Below are positions 1 through 5,342 of a stretch of 7,677 bases of DNA, in pieces. Below the pieces are notes generated by a model. It saw only the letters and a list, made by a program, of their open reading frames with translations, had not been told where the DNA came from and did no database searches. Source of the stretch: an uncultured Elusimicrobia bacterium (lineage in GTDB: Bacteria; Elusimicrobiota; Endomicrobiia; Endomicrobiales; Endomicrobiaceae); contig CALGGE010000028.1 of the NCBI GenBank assembly GCA_937916125.1, forward strand, positions 1-7,677, given 5' to 3'. Made by a program: the position numbers and the translations under genes. Each line of letters begins with the position of its first letter. The first letter of the stretch is position 1.

Positions 1-28
1 TGTCATGCTGAGCTTGTCGAAGCATCTC
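1..28. repeat. Edge-truncated dispersed intergenic repeat motif (candidate)
   Basis: The stretch contains a small hairpin, GCTT-GTCG-AAGC at 12-23, flanked by ATGCT/AGCAT arms. On the other strand it reads as the core CTTCGACAAGCTCAGCATGAC. From memory, this core recurs between genes in many environmental and gut bacterial genomes. Only one copy is visible here and it runs to the window edge, so its repeat nature is inferred. It lies downstream of the rubrerythrin gene, where such elements often sit. Confidence 0.4.
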
Positions 29-52
29 GTCGTTCATTGTACATTGTCGTTT

Positions 53-76
53 TCAACTCTTCAACTTTTCAACTAA
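53..76. repeat. Three tandem TCAACTNN 8-mers
   Basis: Three back-to-back 8-mers share TCAACT: TCAACTCT, TCAACTTT and TCAACTAA. They lie just past the end of the rubrerythrin gene and run into the inverted repeat at 75-93. No function is evident; this could be simple low-complexity sequence or part of a composite intergenic repeat together with the motif at 1-28. Confidence 0.45.
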
Positions 77-93
77 ATTTGCTTTGCAAATTT
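75..93 (-). other. Inverted repeat at the end of rubrerythrin; weak terminator candidate
   Basis: AAATTTGC (75-82) and GCAAATTT (86-93) form a perfect 8-bp stem with a 3-nt loop, directly abutting the TGA stop of the minus-strand rubrerythrin. The position suits the end of a transcript. However, the stem is AT-rich and no T tract follows on the minus strand, so it is not a convincing intrinsic terminator. It may instead be an RNA-end stabiliser or part of the flanking repeat. Confidence 0.35.
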
Positions 94-663
94 CAATAGT
101 TCTCCACAAACACTTCCTGATATGCTCTCGGGTGATTGCATGCAGGACATTTTTCCAAAGCTTCTTTTGACTCATAAACATATCCGCAGTTTCTGCATTT
201 CCAACGAACAACACCGTCTTTACAGAATACTTTTTCGTATTTTATATTTTCTAAAAGTTTTCTGTATCTTTTTTCGTGAGCGGCTTCAACTTTTGCTATA
301 TATTTGAATACTTCAGCAATTTCGGGGAAGCCCTCTTCTTCGGCAACTCTTGCAAATTCCGGATATGCTTTTGTCCATTCTTCGTTTTCGCCGTCTGCCG
401 CAGCTTCCAAATTCTGAACGGTTGTCCCTATTATTCCGGCAGGGAAAGATGCCGTTATTTCTGCGGTTCCGCCTTCCAAAAATTTAAAAAATCTTTTTGC
501 GTGTTCTTTTTCGTTATCTGCAGTTTCCGTAAAAATTGCGGAAATCTGTTCATACCCCTCTTTCTTTGCGACTGAAGCAAAAAAAGTGTATCTTGTTCTT
601 GCCTGACTTTCGCCTGCAAAAGATTGCAGTAAATTCTTTTCCGTTTGTGTTCCAACTTTTCAT
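93..663 (-). CDS. rbr: Rubrerythrin, with an apparent frameshift just after the start codon
   Basis: Rubrerythrin is a cytoplasmic diiron peroxidase that reduces hydrogen peroxide using electrons from rubredoxin-type carriers, typical of anaerobes. Read in one frame from 659 to the stop at 93 and given an initial Met, the protein has 189 residues, normal for the family. The N-terminal four-helix domain shows GESQAR (Glu18), ExxH (Glu51, His54), ENEEW (Glu92, Glu95) and a second ExxH (Glu126, His129). The C-terminal rubredoxin-like domain has CRNCGY and CPAC (Cys156, 159, 172, 175). The ATG at 661-663 has a good ribosome site but reads out of frame, giving a 37-residue nonsense peptide ending at 550. 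Dropping one A from the AAAA run at 657-660 gives MKVGTQTEKNLL, the expected family N terminus. No other in-frame ATG or GTG exists before the middle of the protein. The cause may be a sequence error or a real mutation. The gene is second in an operon, 22 bp after the desulfoferrodoxin stop. Confidence 0.9.
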
Positions 664-667
664 GTAT

Positions 668-672
668 CCTCC
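668..672 (-). promoter_or_regulatory. Ribosome binding site fixing the rubrerythrin start
   Basis: The minus strand reads GGAGG, then four bases, then ATG (661-663). The desulfoferrodoxin gene upstream has the same arrangement: GGAGG at 1137-1141, then four bases, then ATG. This marks 661-663 as the intended rubrerythrin start even though the frame behind it is wrong, and so locates the frameshift between the start codon and the GTT codon at 654-656. Confidence 0.8.
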
Positions 673-685
673 GGACTTATATTTT

Positions 686-1132
686 TTATTCCAATTCCGT
701 TAACCAGTTGCCGTGTATGTTGCATTGTGCCACAACAGAGATTTTCTTACCTTTTACATCTATGGAAATTGAGCCTGCGGGCTTAAGTTCCGGTGTTAAA
801 GCTATTCCTCCGACATATTCCTTATCCGCATAAAACATTATATTTGTAATATAGTGTTCCGGAGTCATCGGATGGACTATTTCACCAACTCTGACTTTAA
901 TTTCCTGACAGTCGCCGTTTGCGTCCGTGCAACATTTCATTGTGTTTTTTATTACCAAAGGAAGATGTTTTTTGTGGCTTTCACCTACTGTAACAATATC
1001 GTCTTTTGTTTTTAATGCGTCATCTTTCAGGTTAAATACTTTTGAAGCGGCACCGCATACGGGACATTTTTCGGGTGCATTTTCTTTTAAATGTACATAA
1101 CCGCATACCGAACAAACTAAGGCTTTTTGCAT
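686..1132 (-). CDS. Desulfoferrodoxin-like superoxide reductase with rubrerythrin-type rubredoxin domain
   Basis: Superoxide reductase reduces superoxide to hydrogen peroxide in the cytoplasm without making oxygen; the rubrerythrin encoded next can then remove the peroxide. The product has 148 residues. Residues 1-30 form a small iron or zinc ribbon with CX2C-X12-CX2C (Cys7, 10, 23, 26), the same spacing as in the rubrerythrin C terminus. Residues 51-148 are the catalytic domain, with KKHLP (His56), HPMTPEH (His87, His93) and CNIHGNW (Cys137, His140), matching the four-His one-Cys iron site of the family. The usual Glu of the EKHVP motif is Lys54 here. Three further cysteines lie at 67, 68 and 75. 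The start ATG has GGAGG four bases upstream. It is the first gene of the operon, with a near-consensus promoter and a palindromic operator candidate. Confidence 0.93.
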   Translation of the reverse strand: MQKALVCSVCGYVHLKENAPEKCPVCGAASKVFNLKDDALKTKDDIVTVGESHKKHLPLVIKNTMKCCTDANGDCQEIKVRVGEIVHPMTPEHYITNIMFYADKEYVGGIALTPELKPAGSISIDVKGKKISVVAQCNIHGNWLTELE

Positions 1133-1146
1133 ACATCCTCCAATCT

Positions 1147-1179
1147 TAGATAAAATATTATAGATAAAATTTTATCTAT
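1147..1179. promoter_or_regulatory. Palindromic operator candidate over the -10 box, with an extra half-site
   Basis: Positions 1160-1179 read ATAGATAAAATTTTATCTAT, a perfect 20-bp palindrome covering the -10 box and probable start of the operon promoter. One of its half-sites, TAGATAAAA (1161-1169), recurs exactly at 1147-1155, 14 bp away in the same orientation. A looser relative, TTTATCT, lies at 1213-1219. A bound dimer here would block RNA polymerase. Superoxide reductase and rubrerythrin genes are often controlled by Fur-family regulators such as PerR, and those use AT-rich palindromes. Which regulator binds here is inference; none is encoded in the window. Confidence 0.6.
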
Positions 1180-1197
1180 TTAAAAGTTTGATGTCAA
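1169..1197 (-). promoter_or_regulatory. Sigma-70 promoter of the superoxide reductase-rubrerythrin operon
   Basis: On the minus strand there is a perfect -35 box TTGACA (1192-1197), a 17-bp spacer and a -10 box TAAAAT (1169-1174) that differs from consensus at one base. Transcription would start near 1161-1162, giving a leader of about 30 nt that includes the GGAGG ribosome site. The -10 box lies inside the 20-bp palindrome, which suggests a repressed promoter. Confidence 0.8.
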
Positions 1198-1217
1198 CGA
1201 GTTTATAACGAGTTTAT
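1196..1217. repeat. Two exact 11-bp tandem repeats at the promoter -35 edge
   Basis: AACGAGTTTAT occurs at 1196-1206 and again immediately at 1207-1217. The repeat length is about one helical turn, so a protein bound to both copies would sit on one face of the DNA, overlapping the edge of and lying just upstream of the minus-strand -35 box (1192-1197). It could be an activator or second repressor site, or simply a recent small duplication. Confidence 0.6.
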
Positions 1218-1312
1218 CTTTATATAACAAAGTTTTATTTTCCTAACTAAAAATATTGAATAAAAAAGGACCGAATTTAAAATGTGAAAAATTTGTAAAA
1301 CATATTTTCTTG

Positions 1313-1341
1313 TTGAAAAATAGTGTAAAAAAAGTTAGAAT
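1313..1341 (+). promoter_or_regulatory. Promoter candidate for the exported protein-aroB-aroQ operon
   Basis: TTGAAA (1313-1318), a 17-bp spacer and TAGAAT (1336-1341) form a good sigma-70 match. Transcription would start near 1348, about 39 nt before the ATG at 1387. A modest ribosome site, AGGG at 1377-1380, lies six bases before that ATG. The region is very AT-rich, so chance matches are possible. Confidence 0.55.
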
Positions 1342-1386
1342 ATTGGATAAATGTACAATATTAATAAATAATAAATAGGGAAAACC

Positions 1387-3231
1387 ATGAAAAAAATTTT
1401 AATTATGTCTTTTTTGGCTTGCATTTGTTGCGGATTGACAACAAATTCTTATGCGGGAGAAATTTCGGTCGGTGGAAAAATAACTTCGCTTAATAAAGGT
1501 GTTAAAGGTATTCAGGTAAGTATTGATAACCGAATTTATGAAACCGACGATAACGGCTGTTATACGGCAGAACATATACAAACCGATACTGCACCTGTAA
1601 TAAAAATCGAAACGAAAAAATTCGGTTCTTCTCCGAACTTCATAAAAATCGCAAATATTAATGAGAATATGAACAATGCGGATTTTGTTGTTTACGGAGA
1701 GATAAGCGGACAGGTAACGTATAACGGTATTCCTTTAAACAATGCAATTGTAAAAATAAATGACAGAAATCAGGAATACATTACCGACCAAAACGGGAAC
1801 TACAGAATTTTAAATGTCGGGCTGAATCAGGAATATACAGTTACGGTTTCAAGTAAGGGATATACGATTGAACCTAAAAAGACAATTTTGAATTCCGTAA
1901 AACCTGCAGTTGAAGTAAGCACGGAAACGGTTGATACCGCCAAAGCATCCTCAAAGAAAACAAAAAATAACGAAGAATTCGCCGTATCCGAAGAGAAAGA
2001 AGATAATATTTTGAATTTTGAAGCGGAAGTTTCGAAATATTCCGTTACGATTACAGTTATGAAAGGTTTGATGCCTTTGGAAAATACCGAGATTACCGTT
2101 AATAACGATAAGAAGAATAAATATAAGACCGACAAAGACGGTATTTGTAAAATAGAAAATTTAATTTATGACGGTAAATACATAATCAGGGCAGAAAAGA
2201 AGGGTGTTGTTTTTGCCAAGAGAATACAGACGATAGAAAAACTTAACCGTGACGAAAAAATCGGTTTCGAGGCATTTTTGGATGTTTCGGGAAATGTCAG
2301 TATAGACAACGAACCGTTTGCAAATGTAATTGTAGAATGCGGAGACAGAAAAGTAAAAACCGATAAGAACGGCACTTACATATTTAAAAATGTAGAACCG
2401 AATAAACCTTATGAAATAAAAGCCGTCAGCAGTATATTTAGTTTTGAACCGATCCAAATTCCCATAAAGAGTTTGAAGAGTTCAATAGCGGAAAACAATT
2501 TTAAGACGGTTACCGGTGTTAAAAATGCGGAGAATGAATCTTTGGAGAAAAAGGCACTCTTTTTGCAGGAAAAGAAAATAAAGCTTAATGCTCAGAAAAA
2601 AGAGACTGCAAGAATAGAAAAAGAAGAGAAAATAAAACAGAAAGCCGTTGACGCCGAAACAAAGAAGCTGCAGGCCGAAGAAGATTTGAAAGTTAAAGAA
2701 GAAGTTCGTCAGGAACAGGAAAGAATAAAAGAAAAGCAATTATTGGAAGAAAGACAGTTCGCCGAGTATATGGCAACGCTTGAAGAGGAAAAAGAAAAAG
2801 CTAAAAATGCCGCCGAAGATAAAATAGTTAAAAAACTTAAAGGTGAACAACAGGCTCAGCCTGCCGAAGAAGCAAAAGAAGAAAAGCCGGTTGCGGAACC
2901 TGTTGCGGCAGAACAGCCCGCAGAGGAAGAATTATTGTCCATACAGGGAAGAGTAATGGAAAATAAAGACGGCGTAGCCGATGTACAAATAATGTTGATT
3001 ATGCCGCCGGAAACGAAAAAATATTCGACCGATAAAAACGGTTTCTACAAGATAACCGGATTGGAGAAAAATAAAAATTATGTCATAACCGTTCTTGCCG
3101 ATACAAAGACGGCGAATTTATCTCCGAAATCCAGAATTTATAAAGATTTAAGTACGAGTATGAAAAATCAAAATTTCTATTATGTAATTGAAAACAATAA
3201 CGAAGAATCAACCGGAGAAGAAAAGAAATAA
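1387..3231 (+). CDS. Exported protein with five carboxypeptidase-regulatory/Cna-B-like domains and a charged helix
   Basis: The function is unknown. The 614-residue product starts with a probable Sec signal peptide (residues 1-23: MKK, a hydrophobic core with three cysteines, then SYA before Gly24). Five beta-sandwich-like units follow, recognisable by a repeated TD-x-(N/D)-G motif: TDDNG 53-57, TDQNG 133-137, TDKDG 248-252, TDKNG 325-329 and TDKNG 548-552, most followed by an aromatic residue. Each unit also has a G-x-V or S-G-x-V opening and a VxI/VxV strand, as in carboxypeptidase regulatory-like and Cna-B folds. Between units four and five lies a Lys/Glu-rich probable coiled coil (about 383-486), then a Pro/Ala/Glu linker (about 487-515). 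There is no sortase motif, TonB-type C terminus or catalytic motif. The lipobox is poor, so a periplasmic or surface structural role is likelier than a lipoprotein. It leads an operon, with aroB starting 4 bp after its stop. Confidence 0.85.
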   Translation: MKKILIMSFLACICCGLTTNSYAGEISVGGKITSLNKGVKGIQVSIDNRIYETDDNGCYTAEHIQTDTAPVIKIETKKFGSSPNFIKIANINENMNNADFVVYGEISGQVTYNGIPLNNAIVKINDRNQEYITDQNGNYRILNVGLNQEYTVTVSSKGYTIEPKKTILNSVKPAVEVSTETVDTAKASSKKTKNNEEFAVSEEKEDNILNFEAEVSKYSVTITVMKGLMPLENTEITVNNDKKNKYKTDKDGICKIENLIYDGKYIIRAEKKGVVFAKRIQTIEKLNRDEKIGFEAFLDVSGNVSIDNEPFANVIVECGDRKVKTDKNGTYIFKNVEPNKPYEIKAVSSIFSFEPIQIPIKSLKSSIAENNFKTVTGVKNAENESLEKKALFLQEKKIKLNAQKKETARIEKEEKIKQKAVDAETKKLQAEEDLKVKEEVRQEQERIKEKQLLEERQFAEYMATLEEEKEKAKNAAEDKIVKKLKGEQQAQPAEEAKEEKPVAEPVAAEQPAEEELLSIQGRVMENKDGVADVQIMLIMPPETKKYSTDKNGFYKITGLEKNKNYVITVLADTKTANLSPKSRIYKDLSTSMKNQNFYYVIENNNEESTGEEKK

Positions 3232-3235
3232 AGAT

Positions 3236-4324
3236 ATGAAAACCGTAAAAGTAAAATTAAAGAATAATCCTTATTCAATAATTTTTTCAAACAATAACGA
3301 AGATTTGATAAAATCGTTTAATTCTTTTATCCCTGCAAAGAAAGTGTTTTTTATTTCCGACAGTAATGTCGCTCCGTTGTATTTGAAAAAACTTTCCGAT
3401 ATTTTAAAAAAAGAAAAGTTTGAAGTTCATTCTTACGTGTTTAAAGCCGGGGAACAATCCAAAAATTTAAAAACTTTGTCCGATATTTATAACTATGCAC
3501 TCGGTATCGGTATAGACAGAAAATTTACCGTTGCGGCGTTGGGCGGAGGAGTGGTAGGCGATACTGCCGGTTTTTTTGCCGCCACTTATATGAGAGGGAT
3601 AAAACTGGTACAGATACCGACGTCGCTTCTTGCGATGGTGGATTCTTCCATAGGCGGGAAAACGGGTGTAAACATTGAGGGCGGCAAAAATATTGCGGGA
3701 GCTTTTTATCAGCCTCAATTTGTCTATATAAATTCCGATTTTTTAAGAACTCTCGACTGCCAGAATATAAAGAACGGTATGGGCGAAGTCGTAAAATATG
3801 CAATTACTTTCAGTTATGATTTTTTTAAAAAGTTAAATAAAATTTTTGAAAATTCCATAGTCGAACAGAACGATTTTGACGAGATAATATATGAATGCTG
3901 TAAGTTTAAGGCAAACATTGTTGAAAAAGACGAAAAAGAAGTATCGGGTGTAAGAGAACTTTTAAATTTCGGGCATACTTTCGCACATGCGTTGGAAACA
4001 ATTACAAAATACAAAAAATTTTTTCACGGTGAAGCCGTAGCCATAGGAATATTATTTGCGGCAAATTTGGCGGTAAAAATAAATTTCTGCACGGAAAAAA
4101 CCAAAGAAGAAATATATCAAACGGTGATAAACGCAGGGTTTAAAAGTAAGACCGGATTAAAAACAAAAGATGCAAAAAAAATATTGGAATTGATGAAAAA
4201 AGATAAAAAATCAATATCAAAAACGATAAGGTTTGTACTTCCGAAACAGACAGGCAAAGCTGTTTTCGGTATAGAAGTAAAAGATTCGATAATCTTAAAA
4301 ACAATAGAGGAATTTTTAAAATGA
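3236..4324 (+). CDS. aroB: 3-dehydroquinate synthase
   Basis: AroB is the second enzyme of the shikimate pathway. It converts DAHP to 3-dehydroquinate in the cytoplasm using NAD and a divalent metal, usually zinc. The product has 362 residues, a normal length. Visible signatures are GGGVVGD (103-109), AATYMRG (115-121), IPTSLLAMVDSSIGGKTGVN (127-146), and metal ligands Glu184 in GMGEVVKY, His247 in NFGHTFAHALE and His264 in FFHGEAVAIG. I chose the ATG at 3236 because MKTVKVKLK matches the family start. A TTG 48 bases upstream keeps the frame but would add 16 unrelated residues and overlap the previous gene. The ribosome site is weak, and the 4-bp gap from the upstream stop suggests translational coupling. 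Its stop overlaps the aroQ start as ATGA. Confidence 0.96.
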   Translation: MKTVKVKLKNNPYSIIFSNNNEDLIKSFNSFIPAKKVFFISDSNVAPLYLKKLSDILKKEKFEVHSYVFKAGEQSKNLKTLSDIYNYALGIGIDRKFTVAALGGGVVGDTAGFFAATYMRGIKLVQIPTSLLAMVDSSIGGKTGVNIEGGKNIAGAFYQPQFVYINSDFLRTLDCQNIKNGMGEVVKYAITFSYDFFKKLNKIFENSIVEQNDFDEIIYECCKFKANIVEKDEKEVSGVRELLNFGHTFAHALETITKYKKFFHGEAVAIGILFAANLAVKINFCTEKTKEEIYQTVINAGFKSKTGLKTKDAKKILELMKKDKKSISKTIRFVLPKQTGKAVFGIEVKDSIILKTIEEFLK

Positions 4325-4746
4325 AAAAAATATTAATTGTTAACGGACCTAATTTAAATATGTTAGGCACCAGAGAACCTGAAGTATATGGCAAAACAAC
4401 ATTAAAAGATATTGAAAACGAAATTAAATCCGCCGCGGAAAAAAACGGAGTTGAAGTTGATTTTTTTCAGTCAAACCACGAGGGTGATATAGTTGACAAA
4501 ATATGTGCATCGAAAAATGTTTTTGATGCAATAATTATAAACCCGGCGGCATATACGCATACGTCGGTTGCAATAAGAGATGCAATTGCGGCAGTTGAAA
4601 TACCGACGATAGAAGTGCATATTTCAAATGTTTATTCCAGAGAAGATTTTCGTCATACTTCACTGATTGCACCGGTATGTAAAGGGCAGATTGCGGGGCT
4701 TGGCGTGAAAGGATATATTTTGGCTTTGGAATATTTTGCCCGATAG
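4321..4746 (+). CDS. aroQ: Type II 3-dehydroquinate dehydratase
   Basis: AroQ dehydrates 3-dehydroquinate, the AroB product, to 3-dehydroshikimate. The 141-residue length is typical of the type II dodecameric enzyme. Motifs in order are NGPNLNMLGTREPEVYG with Arg18 and catalytic Tyr23, FQSNHEGD (49-56), NPAAYTHTS with Asn74 and His80, EVHISN with Glu98 and His100, and REDFRHTS with Arg107 and Arg111. All expected catalytic and substrate-binding residues are present. The start overlaps the aroB stop by four bases (ATGA), with AGAGG at 4306-4310 as ribosome site, so the two consecutive pathway enzymes are probably co-translated. No intrinsic terminator is visible after the stop. Confidence 0.97.
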   Translation: MKKILIVNGPNLNMLGTREPEVYGKTTLKDIENEIKSAAEKNGVEVDFFQSNHEGDIVDKICASKNVFDAIIINPAAYTHTSVAIRDAIAAVEIPTIEVHISNVYSREDFRHTSLIAPVCKGQIAGLGVKGYILALEYFAR

Positions 4747-4763
4747 GGGGAGTTAAAAAAAAC

Positions 4764-4792
4764 TTGAAAAAGATATAAATAATTTGTATAAA
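4764..4792 (+). promoter_or_regulatory. Promoter of the tRNA-Lys gene
   Basis: TTGAAA (4764-4769), a 17-bp spacer and TATAAA (4787-4792) lie just upstream of the tRNA. Transcription would start near 4799, leaving a leader of about 12 nt before the mature 5' end at 4811. The tRNA could also be reached by read-through from aroQ, since no terminator separates them. Confidence 0.7.
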
Positions 4793-4810
4793 TATATCCG
4801 TTGCAAAAAT

Positions 4811-4883
4811 GCGTCATTAGCTCAATTGGTAGAGCAAACGGCTCTTAACCGTTAGGTTATAGGTTCGATTCCTATATGACGCA
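4811..4883 (+). tRNA. tRNA-Lys (anticodon CUU)
   Basis: The full cloverleaf is visible. The acceptor stem is GCGTCAT/ATGACGC, the D stem GCTC/GAGC, the anticodon stem AACGG/CCGTT with loop CTCTTAA, and the T stem ATAGG/CCTAT with loop TTCGATT. The anticodon CTT is at 4844-4846 and reads AAG lysine codons. The discriminator base is A (4883), as expected for lysine. The 3' CCA is not encoded, as TATG follows, so it must be added by a nucleotidyltransferase. No clear terminator follows, and 4884-4963 holds nothing else I can support. Confidence 0.97.
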
Positions 4884-4963
4884 TATGATTGAAAAGAAGC
4901 TTTCCGAACAAACTTCGTTTACACAACAGGAAAAAGGGAATCAGTCTTTCTCATAAAAAAACA

Positions 4964-4992
4964 TTGACAAATCGATTAATATATACTTAAAT
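4964..4992 (+). promoter_or_regulatory. Promoter of the cold shock gene
   Basis: A perfect -35 box TTGACA (4964-4969), a 17-bp spacer and TTAAAT (4987-4992) make a plausible sigma-70 promoter with a weak -10 box. Transcription would start near 4999, giving a leader of about 67 nt. Other TATA-like hexamers nearby (TATACT at 4982, TATACA at 4992) have unsuitable spacing to this -35 box. Confidence 0.6.
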
Positions 4993-5004
4993 ATACAGGT
5001 AAGC

Positions 5005-5056
5005 TTAAAAGCTTGCTTTTAAAAAAGTCCTCACAGGACTATAAACAGTAAAGGAG
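5005..5056 (+). promoter_or_regulatory. Structured 5' leader of the cold shock mRNA, including the ribosome site
   Basis: Two hairpins stand in the leader. The first pairs TTAAAAGC (5005-5012) with GCTTTTAA (5015-5022). The second pairs AGTCCT (5026-5031) with AGGACT (5035-5040) around a CAC loop. The ribosome site AAGGAG (5051-5056) is nine bases before the ATG. The segment AGGAGT (5052-5057) differs by one base from the 3' arm AGGACT, so the 5' arm AGTCCT could pair with the ribosome site instead. That gives a possible switch between open and masked forms. Cold shock mRNAs are known for leader-based temperature control; this particular switch is inference. Confidence 0.45.
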
Positions 5057-5065
5057 TAGAAGTAA

Positions 5066-5269
5066 ATGGCACAAGGCAAAGTAAAATGGTTCAACGACCA
5101 GAAAGGTTACGGATTCATTTCCAACAATGACGGTTCAGGCGATGTTTTCGCACATTATTCTGCAGTTCAGTCAGAGGGTTTTAAATCTCTTTCTGAAGGC
5201 GACAATGTAGAATTCGACGTTGTTGAATCCGAAAAAGGACCTAAAGCAGCTAATATAAAGAAAATATAA
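5066..5269 (+). CDS. Cold shock domain protein (CspA family)
   Basis: This is a small single-domain RNA and single-stranded DNA chaperone that keeps mRNA unfolded and supports translation at low temperature or during growth. At 67 residues it is full length for the family. It has the opening GKVKWFNDQKGYGFI containing RNP1 (KGYGFI) and RNP2 as DVFAHYSA, followed by the usual LSEGDNVEFDV and GPKAANI strands. A consensus ribosome site (AAGGAG at 5051-5056) sits nine bases upstream. The gene has its own promoter, a structured leader and a strong terminator, so it is probably a single-gene transcript. Which csp paralogue it is cannot be told from the sequence. Confidence 0.97.
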   Translation: MAQGKVKWFNDQKGYGFISNNDGSGDVFAHYSAVQSEGFKSLSEGDNVEFDVVESEKGPKAANIKKI

Positions 5270-5291
5270 TTTTCTAATAATTATAGCTGGT

Positions 5292-5326
5292 AAACGCTCT
5301 GTTTAATTATAAACAGAGCGTTTTTT
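5292..5326 (+). terminator. Strong intrinsic terminator after the cold shock gene
   Basis: AAACGCTCTGTTTA (5292-5305) and TAAACAGAGCGTTT (5310-5323) form a perfect 14-bp stem with an ATTA loop, ending in a run of six T (5321-5326). The left arm begins with three A, so activity in the reverse direction is weaker. The structure is only 16 bp before the next start codon. Confidence 0.95.
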
Positions 5327-5342
5327 GATGAAAGGAGTACCT

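Noticed and set aside
477..479. TTG as the start of a short 128-residue rubrerythrin
   Set aside because: The conserved family sequence continues in frame far upstream of it, so this would cut off half of the diiron domain.
455..655. A 66-codon minus-strand reading frame upstream of the rubrerythrin C-terminal part
   Set aside because: It is an out-of-frame reading of the rubrerythrin N-terminal domain; the true frame through the same bases gives conserved helices with GESQAR and ExxH motifs.
2161..2739. Several minus-strand Phe/Tyr/Leu-rich ORFs opposite the 614-residue exported protein
   Set aside because: They are complements of Lys/Glu-rich codons in the plus-strand gene and only mimic membrane proteins.
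3188..3235. TTG-initiated 16-residue N-terminal extension of aroB
   Set aside because: It overlaps the end of the preceding gene, is unlike AroB N termini, and the ATG at 3236 gives the normal family start.
4739..4760. CCC-GATA-GGG mini-hairpin at the aroQ stop as a terminator
   Set aside because: The stem has only three base pairs and is followed by A-rich rather than T-rich sequence.
4885..4956. A 23-codon ORF right after the tRNA-Lys
   Set aside because: Its ribosome-site region would be the tRNA acceptor stem, it has no recognisable features, and chance ORFs of this size are common.
5328..5342. Earlier in-frame ATG for the AsmA-like protein
   Set aside because: It lies directly after the terminator T run with no ribosome site, while AAAGGAG is well placed for the ATG at 5343.
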